Positions 35,402 through 47,900 are shown, counted from the first letter of the stretch. The stretch is DNA of 64,000 nt from Sipunculus nudus (GCA_026874595.1 CM049318.1:23314456-23378455), one strand, 5' to 3'. The notes: generated by a model not told the origin, from the sequence alone. Made by a program: numbers and translations.

Positions 35402-36868
35402 GCTGCGGCCCAGATGGAGTCAGTCCGCGCTTGCTTAAAGATGGGGCGCCTTACTTGGCATCTCCCTTGTGTCGTCTCCTTAATATATCCCTCCAAAGAG
35501 GAGAATTCCCCTTAATGTGGAAGAAAGCTTTCGTTACTCCGGTGTTAAAAAAAAAGGTGACAGGCGACTATTAGTAAACTATCGACCTATTTCTTTGACA
35601 AGCTGCATTGCCAAAATAGTTGAACGTGTGATTTTCAAATATATTTATAACTTTTATGTAAACAATAACATATTTACTCGGTTTCAGTCTGGATCTACGC
35701 CTGGTGATTCTACTGTTTGTCAGCTTCTTAATATTTACCATGTCTTTTGTGAAGCACTGGATAACAAGAAAGATGTTAAAGTTGTATTTTTAGACATGAG
35801 TCATGCATTTGATAGAGTCTGGGATAAAGGGTTGTTATTAAAATAAGGGAGAACAGGTATTAAAGGTAACCTTTTAAAATGGTTTAAGTCATATTTAATC
35901 ATGAGAAAACAGAAGGTACTAATTAAAGGGAAATCATCTGAATGGGGAATTCTCCAAACCGGTGTCCCGCAAGGCACAGTATTAGGACCATGATTGTTTT
36001 TAGTATTCATAAACGATATTTGCGAGGGAATCAGCAGCAACATTCGATTATTTGCGGATGATACAACTATTTTTGCTGTGATCGGAAATTCTCAAACAAT
36101 ATACTCCAAATTAACCAAGATCTTATAAACATGCTCCACTGGGCGAAATCATGGTTAGTTGAGTTTAATATTCAGAAGACAGTCGCAATGTCAGTTACCC
36201 GACAACAAAACCTTCGTCACCATCAATGTTTAACTATGGCAAATTCCAGTATTACTTTCAGTTTTCATCATAAACTTTTGGACATCACCATATCTAACGA
36301 TTTATCTTGGACAGATCATATCAACTCTATCTACAAGAAGGCACTTATTCGATTAAACATTTCAATGGCCTTGAAATATAAGCTTGATCGAAAGTCGCTG
36401 GAAAATATCTACTTTAGTTATGTCAGACCAAACTTAGAATATGGTAATATAACATGGGATAATTGCTCTAACAAGGATTCAATAAAACTAGAATCTGTAC
36501 AGTTTGAGGCAGCACATATTGTAAGTGGTGGTTTTAAGACTTCATCTCACAGTTCCATTCTTACAGAACTCGGATGGGAACTATTGTCCTCCCGTTGGAG
36601 GCGACATAAACTCGAAATGTTTTATAAAATCATAAAGAGTGCTGCTCCGCAACACCTTGCATCCTTGTTCCCTGGTACTGTACAAGAGAGATCTGATAGG
36701 TATCCCTTACGTAATCGTTCAAATATTGATAATATATACTGTCGAACTGAGACACATTTCCGCTCGTTCATCCCCCACTGTGTCCGGCTCTGGAACGATT
36801 TGACCGATGATATTAAGTTATCCTCAACTTTTATAGAATTTAGAAACAAATTGTTGAAAAACACTTAA
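35402..36868 (+). mobile_element. Decayed jockey/CR1-like LINE B, reverse transcriptase to 3' end
   Basis: Begins at GPDGVSPRLLK and continues with VNYRPISLTS (about 35577), FLDMSHAFDRVWDKG (motif A), LQTGVPQGTVLGP (motif B) and RLFADDTTIF (motif C, about 36045), then the C-terminal WDNC and RNKLLKNT to the stop at 36868. Breaks: a frameshift in an A-run near 35550, in-frame stops at 35845 and about 35991, and a frameshift near 36090-36130. The 5' end is truncated. It is a dead element and separate from LINE A in sequence (FADD rather than YADD). Confidence 0.87.
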
Positions 36869-36904
36869 TCCAGCAATCCTTTATTTTATCTCAGTGACAG
36901 GCAT

Positions 36905-37190
36905 GTTTTGCTGTCGTATTGCACGCGAAACTACGTATGGGGTGCAGTAATCTTTGGTATGAATTGTTTAAAATGGGGTTAGTTGAAGATAGTAAATGCG
37001 TATGTGGTGATAAATGTGAGAATACAAAGCATTTTTTAATGTCCATTGTATACTCGACAGCGAAAAAAATTATTTGAATCCTTGAAGGTTATACCCAGTA
37101 TCAGGAATATGTCAGTTTTGTATCCATCATTACTGCTATTTGGTTCAAACGAAATATCATATTGTTACAACAGAAATGTTTTTATCTTTG
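36905..37190 (+). mobile_element. 3' fragment of a third LINE
   Basis: The frame AKLRMGCSNLWYELFKMGLV followed by EDSKCVCGDKCENTKHF and a frameshift matches the zinc-knuckle C-terminus of many LINE ORF2 proteins (C-x-C-G-x2-C-x4-H). It abuts the end of LINE B, so it was inserted or left there separately. Confidence 0.65.
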
Positions 37191-37840
37191 TACATGAATA
37201 TATTGTATCCACTAAGAGATTTTGAGTTTAATGATTTAATTTATCAATAAGAGACTGTGACCTACAAAGCTTGTTCAATTACATCATCATTTGAATGTAT
37301 ATTATGTTGCATATCGTATTGTACACTGCTGATGCGAGAGGCATTTACATAACAGTATTGCTGTTTGCCAATCGCATATTTACAATAAATTATGTTTAAA
37401 CTAATAGTTATCAGCCAATAGGGCACGCTAATTATGTCATTAAGCTTCCTGAAGATTTTGGTCCTGCTCTTGGTATTCTGTATTCGTCTGTTGCTTAATG
37501 TAAGGTAGTCTTCAAGCACTTGGTCCTACGTTGTCCGTGTTTCATACCTGTTCTGACTGATTTGACACTGAACTACACTCAATCGATTTGACTACTTGCT
37601 TGAAACTGTAAATGGAAATATAAACACAATAAATTTCATTTCTTTGCTATCCCAAATTAACCCTGTGTGCGTCTAAACAAAATACAAAAACAAAATTTTG
37701 AATTGTGACGCTAGAATAGTAATAAAACTTTAAAATATGATTATTTTATTTTGTTTCAATTGCCCAAGACGTGTGTGAATCTGAGCACATTTACAGGTGG
37801 GTTTGTTCATCTTTTTAGGGGGGCGGGAGTCCTGGTGTCT
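37191..37840. other. Gene-free stretch
   Basis: Nothing was recognised apart from AT-rich sequence. Confidence 0.45.
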
Positions 37841-37842
37841 GG

Positions 37843-38063
37843 GTACTACATGTAGCTGCGATTCAGCCCTCACTCAGAAAAATTGGCCACGCCTACAGCC
37901 TATAAGGCAGCTGCGTATTGTATAAAAACCGTTGTATAAAATTCATCGGATATTCGGTTCAGACCACTTGATTTTACCATGACTATAATTCTCGTGGCTG
38001 GAGAAAGAAAGGCCCTTTTGTTGTTAGTGATTATTTTAGGTTTCGTCAACTGGTCTACCTCAG
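37843..38063 (+). pseudogene. Relic of a third lipocalin-like gene: promoter and exon 1
   Basis: Upstream sequence repeats that of gene 1 (AATTGGCCACGCCTACAG at 37891, TATAAAA at 37921). ATG at 37979 opens a signal peptide (GERKALLLLVIILGFVNWST) close to that of gene 1, in the same phase up to TCAG at 38063. The donor, GTAACTCC in gene 1, reads CTAACTCC here, so the invariant GT is lost and the frame runs on to a TGA. Intron homology continues for about 20 bp. No exons 2-6 follow. It could still be transcribed from the intact promoter. Confidence 0.8.
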
Positions 38064-39060
38064 CTAACTCCTTTTTTCAATGACTTACTCCCTGAACAAA
38101 GCCGTAAACAAAATTATTTGATATTAAACCCTCTTGTAATCTGTTACTGCGAGTAAATATGCCCAAGAACGATAATCGGCAATCCAAATGTTTTAATATG
38201 AGACTGGCGTGTAGGCTTTCAAAGGTTTTTGCATATATTATTACAATTCCTATTTATTATTTAATGTTGATGTCTTTAACGATGTTAGAATGATCATTCT
38301 TGTTCCTAAATGGGGAAAATATTACAGTTTCATCAATTTCTTAAGTATTTGATGAGTGTGAAATGTGTTTCCAGAACATCTGTGTATACTATTTCCAGCA
38401 AAAACAATGAACCAGCATCGTAATTGGTAGTTTGCTTGCACTTTGCATGATTAAATTAGTTTATTTCTTTACTGATCTGTTAGTCAGCAAAGAGTACACC
38501 AAAAGTATATTTATTTTTGTCACGAACCAACACTTTATGGTTGCTCGATTTTATTAAGCTAAACTATAAATCATACATAGGGAAAATTATGTCTGCTTAT
38601 AAATACATAAGTCAAAGATTCAAGCCTGGTATCATGATCCAAGTTACAGAACAATTTTGCAAATACGATCACCCTAAAATTACGATCACATAACAGATAT
38701 ATATTACATAATAAAATAAAATGTGCTATTTATATCATTATGAACAGAAATTGAGACATTATGAAAAAATCTATAATTTGTTCTTTGTATTAATAAAAAA
38801 AAATTTATTTGACTTTTTTTAAATATCCCTTTTTATCAGATTCATATACATGTACTAATTTATCATATATTGAATACAAATAGTTGTGTACAATACACCC
38901 CTGTACCGTTCAGCTCTAACATTTTTTTTTATCAAAAAGAACAAATGTAGGCATTTTATTCAAAATTAAGTATTTCACATGTCCATGTTTACCATGTCCT
39001 TTGTCAGCCAGTGTTATGTTAAGTTCTTTTAAAGTTCATGGATATCTCTTTACAGACATG
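38064..39060. other. Gene-free stretch after the relic exon
   Basis: AT-rich, no exon recognised; the expected downstream lipocalin exons are absent. Confidence 0.5.
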
Positions 39061-39061
39061 T

Positions 39062-40096
39062 TCACGACTTTACATAAATCTCCATATCGAGATGACCGAT
39101 CATACGGCCCACATCCTGTGGTGCTAAAATTTAAAAATATATTATTTTAATCTATAAAAATATCAGATTTTATTTGAGTAAATGTTAACAAATTGTAACA
39201 TATATACTCCTTGTCTGTAACCAAGGCTCTCACTAACGGCTGCAACAATCAAATTTCGGCAACAAACTCAACGGAATATTGACCCTGTAACCGGTATACA
39301 AATCTAAGCTGCAGTTTGCTACACCAATATTGAAATACTTTCATTAAAAAATAAAATGATAATATCAAAATGATATTTTCAATTTCTTCCTAAGCAAGCC
39401 ATAAAATATTAACTCATCCTTACAGTTTGTGAAATCGATGAATTAAATTTATCCAAAATAGCAGATTGCACGTTGTCTGAATGTTGTGTTGATTGATATT
39501 TACGTACAGGTACTTTTGGTGAATTTTGGTTAAACTATAGCCTCAATAGCCTCAATTCATGCATATTCCGTTACAAATGTACTTTTAATTCCTTGGTCAC
39601 TGTGGTTGAGAATACCAAACTACGGCTGTAACTATGGCGCTAATCTGAAGACAAATAATAACCGTTAGACGGTATTCAATCTTTTCTTTGACACAAGCTC
39701 TCCCTATTAACCCCAAAATAAGCCAGTCTGATCACACGTATCTATTATACATCCTTCAGTATACTGCCCACTTCAACTAATCCATATTTCATTATTGGTA
39801 TTTTAGTGTTAAACGATATAACTTTGCTTACAGCACATAGGTACACGGCACCGCTCCCATCGAGTACCTGGGTCCACAGTGTAACAACAGAGGTCATCTT
39901 CACTGTCAGCTGGATTACGACAATAATTAGCAGCGTCTGCGACGGTGTCTTCTGGAAACCACTTCGGGTTTTGATAGGCGTGGATATGTGGTGACGATAA
40001 ATCCCAACGCTGACACCAAAGGCCGCTGATGGTCCTGTTCAGATGGCCGGTGTACCCCAGTCCTTTTTCATCCGTTTTACAATTTTTTATGTCATG
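39062..40096 (-). CDS. Kringle-domain protein, kringle exon and possible last exon (partial)
   Basis: Minus-strand exon 40096-39832 (265 nt; acceptor AACACAG, donor TGCT|GTAAGC) encodes one whole kringle: NCKTDEKGLGYTGHLNRTIS, then LWCQRWD, PHIHAYQ, NYCRNP, CCYTVDP, RWERC and VPMC. The six canonical cysteines are present, with one extra Cys where Trp usually precedes CYT. Kringles are about 80-residue disulphide domains of secreted proteins that bind proteins or lysine-like ligands. A candidate last exon at 39123-39062 (acceptor ATTTTAG) joins in phase and adds SPQDVGRMIGHLDMEIYVKS before a TGA; it is weakly supported. Upstream exons with a signal peptide were not found, so the gene is either incomplete here or a remnant. 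The domain call is firm; the gene model is not. Confidence 0.7.
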
Positions 40097-40611
40097 CTGT
40101 GTTTTTTTATTAGAAAATTTGATAAGTAAAATTCTATATGCGTTCCAGTGATCCTAAAGGTAATCCAAAAGCTATTTTTTTGTATAATATATATGTCCTC
40201 CCATCAAAAGCTATGATAATTGTTGTTAAAAAGCTTAGATGTAGATTTTCTATACTTTAAATTTATGATCATGACCTTAATGTTTAAGAAAAACGAAAGA
40301 ATATTGTTGCTGAAAGATGGTTTAAATAGTTAGAAAACATTGTGCTCAGTCTTTTTATAACGGAAAAAAAAACATTAAATAAGGTTTAAGTGTATGGTTT
40401 ATAAATCGTTAAATATTTTTTTAAACTTTAAGAATTTTTGTTCTTATAACATTTCGAGGAATATATTAAAAACAAAGAACATATTTAAGAAAAAATCAAT
40501 TTTGTGACAACCTTAGTAAAAGCATACACAAAAACATTAACATTTTCATAACATATGTAATAATATTACTAAAACATTATAGAAATGGATTTTTAGCTAC
40601 CTTGGTCTGCT

Positions 40612-40757
40612 CAGGGCACATAGGTACATTGCAAAGCTCCCATATTCGGGTCTATTGTGAAATACCAGAGACCCTCAGTGCCCTCAGGATTACGACAATA
40701 ATTACCAGCATCCGCGAGGGTGTCATCAGGGAACATTCTCGTTGTTGTAAGGCGGTG

Positions 40758-40761
<4 letters not shown>
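40612..40761 (-). pseudogene. Decayed kringle exon
   Basis: The minus strand reads FPDDTLADAGNYCRNPEGTE, aligned with FPEDTVADAANYCRNPADSE of the exon at 39832-40096. The fourth conserved Cys is lost (WYFT in place of CCYT), one extra base near 40630 shifts the frame before the last two Cys, and the donor GTAAGC has become CTGAGC. The 5' half of the domain is replaced by a TA microsatellite (40762-40818). It is a paralogue that lost function. Confidence 0.78.
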
Positions 40762-40820
<59 letters not shown>

Positions 40821-40860
40821 CATATTTATATTTATATATATATCATATTTATATTTATTT
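40762..40860. repeat. TA microsatellite truncating the kringle relic
   Basis: (AT)n from 40762 to 40818, then TATTTATA-type sequence to 40860. Confidence 0.93.
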
Positions 40861-42530
40861 ATCATTCTAAAAAGAGCTGTTCTTGCTTCTGTCGAAACAA
40901 GATATTCCTTAATGTTGAGTATTTAGTCATTTTATTGATGTATAATAGATGCTTCTTTTTTAGAACAGTGTACTTGTTATATATGTATAACTATAAGGAT
41001 ATCCTGTATCCTATATAAAACAACAGAGGCCTTACATATTTTGTTGAAATTATGTTAAATATTTCAATACTGTTACTGCTTTTGTTTATCTCGAATAACT
41101 ATTTCTCTCTCTCCCTTCTTTCTCTCTCATAAAACATGAAGCCCACAGCAGCATTAGCCTCAAGTTGACCATTAATACCGAACAAAAGCTCGATCATAAT
41201 GAAGTATCCGTAACGATGAGACAGAATGTTTTCACGTAACCAAAAATTGCCGCCAACATTTAATGGATTGTCCATTGCGTGTTTTCCAAATCCTCCACAA
41301 AAATTTATACAAATTTGTTGAGAACATTTAGCCTACATTTGTTGACAGGCAAACCCAAGGTAAAGTATGTTACCCCTCGACAACTGACGGATGTATAAAA
41401 AGGGAGGGCAAGCTTGTGTTTGATACCGAATAGCCATATACACAAGGTATATAAACTCATATCGTGATAAACGTATTGTCACAACAATCATGGTTATCTA
41501 TTAGCTGTTATCTATTATCTACAGGCATTATCTTTTGTATATTTGTATTTCACTCTGTCCTCGTTCCCTAAGGAGCATACACCCCATGCATCCATATAGG
41601 GCGGCGCTAAAGGGTTATTCATTCTATATTTGCCTCAATTGCCTGCCGTCAATATATAACCAGTTCCAATTTACTGCTTAGTTGAAACGGTGCTATGCCT
41701 GGCGCTACAGAAAAAAATATGAAGTCTATAAATGTCTGTATATAAAAAAGTTAATAAAAAGCACGTTAAACAAATTTCGTTGTAAGACATTCAACCAGAT
41801 ACAATAATACAGCAACAAACTAACAAATAAAAGAAACTGCTGAACAGTTTTAGACTGAGGGAGGGAAACAAAAGGAGGATATGCCTGTTTGGATGCCCCT
41901 GCCCTGGGAGAATCTTGGAGGTTATTCTATTCTTTGAGATCCATACTATGTAATTTATGCATATTCAAAGACGTCAACAATCCCCCTGGCAGCTCCATAC
42001 CCCACCCTTTATCCGGTTCTGAGTATGGGGTATTTGATCGTGAATTTTTTTATACCCGTCTCCATAAAATGATTCAGATAAGTAGGGCATATGTCCAAAT
42101 CCAGCTATGGTTTAACCAGTTGTTACGAGAGGTTAATCGGAGTTAATTAAGGCGTCTGACCTTAGAATTGACTGTTTTTAGTAGTTCTAACCAAAATGGT
42201 GAAATTACGAAAATTGTCAACAATTGCCATAAGAAAATAGGAACGACAATCTCTGACAGGGGCGGATACAAGAGCTTAGAAAAGGATTGCGGCTTAACGT
42301 AAAAGAACTCTCGCTTGCTTGTAGAAGTAGGAGGAAAACTACGCAATTTTTTTATTTAACGTATAATATTCTTTTCCAGTTTAGTAAGAGTGCCCCTTCT
42401 AAATCCGCACAACTCAGACGTAAACGACTTTAACATTTCTCTTGTCATCATTTTATTACAGATTACCACCTAAAAGGGTTGCATTTAAAGTCCAGGAGTT
42501 TATTCAATTAAATCAGAAGTAGATTTTGTG
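40861..42530. other. Gene-poor stretch
   Basis: A TATA-like GTATAAAAAGGGAGGG at 41392 could be an orphan promoter, but no exon follows that can be defended. The 85-codon frame at 41889-42146 has no recognised family. Confidence 0.35.
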
Positions 42531-42534
42531 ATGC

Positions 42535-42735
42535 CTAAATGTTAAGATATCTTCCGTGCAGGCTGTAGCATTGACATATGCCCAAGAAATATTCCTTACT
42601 GCAATTTTCTGAAAGTGTTTTTCTTTTTCTGTTTTTTTTCCAGCACGATAGGAGATAGACACGGTGATGATTGTACACAAGCTCGTTTCTGCAAAGCACT
42701 GGACCCCCACAAGGTAATTCTGCTGAACCGCTGAA
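42535..42735 (-). pseudogene. Antisense copy of lipocalin-like exon 5
   Basis: The minus-strand frame NYLVGVQCFAETSLC, then SISYRAGKK, HFQKIAVRNI and AYVNATACTEDI aligns with exon 5 of gene 2 (KYFVAFQCFAETDGVC, NIAYRAGKK, DRVAAKYI, ACVDAATYAENI). The YRAGKK match makes it closer to gene 2 than to gene 1, which has YPPGDK. The GTG-donor end is absent and no neighbouring exons were found, so it is most likely a detached or inverted remnant. It remains open for about 60 codons. Confidence 0.78.
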
Positions 42736-42739
42736 CAGT

Positions 42740-43700
42740 AAGCTGAGACACATGTACTCTCTCTTTCGAACTCGAACTTTCTCTCTCTCTCATGCGCGCA
42801 TGTACTGTTTTATGCAATCTATATATGAGGCATATAGCTTTTTTCGATATTACATACCATGTACTTAGTTTAAACTGTGTTGATGATATGGTGAGTTTTA
42901 TAAATATTTTATTTCTGTAATCAAGATTTCTAAGAATTCCGTTAATCTCACATGTCTCTAGCAAGTGCTGCTATATAGGATCACAAAAAAAAATTCAACA
43001 AAGCATGTAGTCTTGTTAGTATATGCGAGATGCGGGTTCGTCCTTAGCTCCCAGTCGTACTGCTGCCATGAAACGATGACGTTAAACCTTTAGATGTTAA
43101 ACCTATAATTATGTTAAATATATGGTTCGGAACTATGTGATATTTTTGTTTTACTTATACAACAGGGTAAAATTACATAGCACTGGTAGTGCCGCCATCA
43201 GTATTGCGCAACTTTGCTGGGCTTTTCAAACATTTGTTTCCGCTTTTTTTCTGATTGTGTTTCACCCTGTGTATTGCAAAAATATTCCGAACCCACAAAG
43301 AAAAAAAAACTCTTTGTAACATGTCCACGAATAAGCATAGCTGAAGACCTATGATTAAGAACTTATCATGCATAGCGTTAATTCAGCTTAATTGGTAAAG
43401 AAAGATGACTTAGGTCCCTACGTGCAAAACCCTCGATTTCAATTATTCTTATTTATTTTTTTTTTTCTTTCGTCATTTTCTTCTACAATTTAGCTTATTT
43501 AGGAAAGCATCAATTTGGTCACAATATAAGAGCTAGGTCACGGAGCTGCAGGTGATACTATTTTAACCTTGCAATGTTCAAAAGGTTTGTACAGTCCATA
43601 ACCGATTCGACAATATCGCTCAGTTGCAGCCCTAGCATGACGGGGTGAGGCTTCCACTGATAACTTTCCCATTGCATACATCTAGATATGGATTAAAATT
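42740..43700. other. Gene-free stretch
   Basis: Nothing recognised; contains a short CTCTCT run at 42779 and AT-rich DNA. Confidence 0.4.
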
Positions 43701-43706
43701 TAGAAA

Positions 43707-44690
43707 ATTCTGAAGCAAAGCAATCGCTTCTCTCGCTTAACCGCTCTTGTTGCTGCAAACAATTTCCTTTTCTTTTAAACATTACAGTGAATCGCTGAGG
43801 TCCTTATGAAGTTTCATCATAATGCCACTGCGCACCGGCAGAGTTCGAACCGGAGACCATCAGCTCCGAACTCCAAAGCTTTAACCAGGTTACGCCCCAG
43901 GTTAATTCTGAAGCAACGCAATCGCTTCATTCGCTTAACCCCTCTTGTTGCTGCAAACAATTTCCTTTTCTTTTAAACATTACAGTGAATCGCTGAGGTC
44001 CTTATGAAGTTTCATCATAATGCCACTGCGCACCGGCAGAGTTCGAACCGGAGACCATCAGCTTCGAACTCCAAAGCTTTAACCAGGTTACGCCCAAGGT
44101 TAATTCTGAAGCAACGCAATCGCTTCATTCGCTTAACCCCTCTTGTTGCTGCAAACAATTTCCTTTTCTTTTAAACATTACAGTGAATCGCTAAGGTCCT
44201 TATGAAGTTTCATCATAATGCCACTGCGCACCGGCAGAGTTCGAACCGGAGACCATCAGCTCCGAACTCCAAAGCTTTAACCAGGTTACGCCCCAGGTTA
44301 ATTCTGAAGCAACGCAATCGCTTCATTCGCTTAACCCCTCTTGTTGCTGCAAATAATTTCCTTTTCTTTTAAACATTACAGTGAATCGCTGAGGTCCTTA
44401 TGAAGTTTCATCATAATGCCACTGCGCACCGGCAGAGTTCGAACCGGAGACCATCAGCTCCGAACTCCAAAGCTTTAACCAGGTTACGCCCCAGGTTAAT
44501 TCTGAAGCAACGCAATCGCTTCATTCGCTTAACCCCTCTTGTTGCTGCAAACAATTTCCTTTTCTTTTAAACATTACAGTGAATCGCTAAGGTCCTTATG
44601 AAGTTTCATCATAATGCCTCTGCGCACCGGCAGAGTTCGAACCGGAGACCATCAGCTCCGAACTCCAAAGCTTTAACCAGGTTACGCCCC
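43707..44690 (-). repeat. Five tandem 198-bp units built from a family-A SINE
   Basis: Units start at ATTCTGAAGCAA (43707, 43905, 44103, 44301, 44499) with exactly 198-bp spacing and few differences. Read on the minus strand each unit begins GGCGTAACCTGGTTAAAGC and holds GGTCTCCGGTTCGAACTCTG (B box), then a body similar to the SINEs at 24795 and 29856. The first unit is the most diverged. A C-run at 44689-44701 ends the array. Confidence 0.9.
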
Positions 44691-44958
44691 CCCCCCCCCC
44701 CACTAACGATTCAATCGTGTTCCCAATTTTATAAACCAGATTTTAAGAATGATGCAAAGAGCTTTTTTCCTTTGAGAATTCAGAAAAACGTCTGCTTGTC
44801 CTTAAATCCCATTCAAAATTGTTTGTAAGCGCTTTGCCTTTGCAGTTTGAAAGGGATACTATTTCATTAAAATCTGTCGTTGTTCAAGTTATAACTGCAT
44901 ATATCTACATTTAATTTACCTGTCTTTTAAATGCAAATTTACTGATATTCAATTTCTA

Positions 44959-47900
44959 ATGCGGGTTCCTGACTGGTTCAGTGGAGAGGGTTTGTCAATG
45001 TGGGTTCATGATTGGTTCAGGGGAGAGGATTGTCAATGCGGGTTCATGATTGGTTCAGTGGAGAGGGTCTGTCAATGCGGGTTCATGACTTGTTCAGTGA
45101 AGAGGGTCTGTCTATGCGGGTTCATGATGGGTGAGGTGGAGAGGGTCTGTCTATGCGGGTTCATGATTGGTGAGGTGGAGAGGATTGTTTCAGTGGAGAG
45201 GATTGTCAATGCTGGTTCATGATTGGTTCAGAGGAGAGGGTCTGTCAATGCGGGTTCATGATTGGTTCAGTGGAGAGGGTCTGTCTATGCGGGTTCATGA
45301 TTGGTTCAGTGAAGAGGGTCTGTCTATGCGGGTTCATGATTGGTGAGGTGGAGAGGGTCTGTCTATGCGGGTTAATGATTGGTGAGGTGGAGAGGATTGT
45401 TTCAGTGGAGAGGATTGTCAATGCGGGTTCATGATTGGTTCAGTGAAGAGGGTCTGTCTATGCGGGTTCATGATTGGTTCAGTGAAGAGGGTCTGTCTAT
45501 GCGGGTTCATGATTGTTCAGTGAAGAGGGTCTGTCTATGCGGGTTCATGATTGGTTCAGTGAAGAGGGTCTGTCTATGCGGGTTCATGATTGGTGAGGTG
45601 GAGAGGGTCTGTCTATGCGGGTTCATGATTGGTGAGGTGGAGAGGATTGTTTCAGTGGAGAGGATTGTCAATGCGGGTTCATGATTGGTTCAGAGGAGAG
45701 GGTCTGTCAATGCGGGTTCATGATTGGTTCAGAGGAGAGGGTCTGTCTATGCGGGTTCTTGATTGGTTCAGTGAAGAGGGTCTGTCTATGCGGGTTCATG
45801 ATTGGTGAGGTGGAGAGGGTCTGTCTATGCGGGTTAATGATTGGTGAGGTGGAGAGGATTGTTTCAGTGGAGAGGATTGTCAATGCGGGTTCATGATTGG
45901 TTCAGAGGAGAGGGTCTGTCAATGCGGGTTCATGACTGGTTCGGTGAAGAGGGTCTGTCTATGCGGGTTCATGATTGGTGAGGTGGAGAGGATTGTTTCA
46001 GTGGAGAGGATTGTCAATGCGGGTTCATGATTGGTTCAGAGGAGAGGGTCTGTCAATGCGGGTTCATGACTGGTTCAGTGAAGAGGGTCTGTCTATGCGG
46101 GTTCATGATTGGTGAGGTGGAGAGGGTCTGTCTATGCGGGTTCATGATTGGTGAGGTGGAGAGGATTGTTTCAGTGGAGAGGATTGTCAATGCGGGTTCA
46201 TGATTGGTTCAGAGTAGAGGGTCTGTCAATGCGGGTTCATGACTGGTTCAGTGAAGAGGGTCTGTCTATGCTGGTTCATGATTGGTTCAGTGGAGAGGGT
46301 CTGTCTATGCGGATTCATGATTGGTGAGGTGGAGAGGATTGTTTCAGTGGAGAGGATTGTCAATGCGGGTTCATGATTAGTTCAGAGAAGAGGGTCTGTC
46401 AATGCGGGTTCATGATTGGTGAGGTGGAGAGGATTGTTTCAGTGGAGAGGATTGTCAATGCGGGTTCATGATTGGTTCAGAGGAGAGGGTCTGTCAATGC
46501 GGGTTCATGATTGGTGAGGTGGAGAGGATTGTTTCAGTGGAGAGGATTGTCAATGCGGGTTCATGATTAGTTCAGAGGAGAGGGTCTGTCTATGCGGGTT
46601 CATGATTGGTGAGGTGGAGAGGGTCTGTCTATGCGGGTTAATGATTGGTGAGGTGGAGAGGATTGTTTCAGTGGAGAGGATTGTCAATGCGGGTTCATGA
46701 TTGGCTCAGAGGAGAGGGTCTGTCAATGCGGGTTCATGACTGGTTCGGTGAAGAGGGTCTGTCTATGCGGGTTCATGATTGGTGAGGTGGAGAGGATTGT
46801 TTCAGTGGAGAGGATTGTCAATGCGGGTTCATGATTGGTTCAGAGGAGAGGGTCTGTCAATGCGGGTTCATGACTGGTTCAGTGAAGAGGGTCTGTTAAA
46901 TGCGGGTTCATGATTGGTGAGGTGGAGAGGGTCTGTCTATGCGGGTTCATGATTGGTGAGGTGGAGAGGATTGTTTCAGTGGAGAGGATTGTCAATGCGG
47001 GTTCATGATTGGTTCAGAGGAGAGGGTCTGTCAATGCGGGTTCATGACTGGTTCAGTGAAGAGGGTCTGTCTATGCGGGTTCATGATTGGTTCAGTGGAG
47101 AGGGTCTGTCTATGCGGATTCATGATTGGTGAGGTGGAGAGGATTGTTTCAGTGGAGAGGATTGTCAATGCGGGTTCATGATTAGTTCAGAGGAGAGGGT
47201 CTGTCAATGCGGGTTCATGATTGGTGAGGTGGAGAGGATTGTTTCAGTGGAGAGGATTGTCAATGCGGGTTCATGATTGGTTCAGAGGAGAGGGTCTGTC
47301 AATGCGGGTTCATGATTGGTGAGGTGGAGAGGATTGTTTCAGTGGAGAGGATTGTCAATGCGGGTTCATGATTAGTTCAGAGGAGAGGGTCTGTCTATGC
47401 GGGTTCATGATTGGTGAGGTGGAGAGGATTGTTTCAGTGGAGAGGATTGTCAATGCGGGTTCATGATTGGTTCAGTGGAGAGGGTCTGTCTATGCGGGTT
47501 CATGATTGGTGAGGTGGAGAAGGTCTGTCTATGCGGGTTCATGATTGGTGAGGTGGAGAGGATTCTTTCAGTGGAGAGGATTGTCAATGCGGGTTCATGA
47601 TTAGTTCAGAGGAGAGGGTCTGTCAATGCGGGTTCATGACTTGTTCAGTGAAGAGGGTCTGTCTATGAGGGTTCATGATTGGTTCAGTGGAGAGGGTCTG
47701 TCTATGCAGGTTCATGATTGGTTCAGTGGAGAGGGTCTGTCTATGCGGGTTCATGATTGGTTCAGTGGAGAGGGTCTGTCTATGCGGGTTCATGATTGGT
47801 TCAGTGGAGAGGGTCTGTCTATGCGGGTTCATGATTGGTGAGGTGGAGAGGGTCTGTCTATGCGGGTTCATGATTGGATCAGTGGAGAGGGTCTGTCTAT

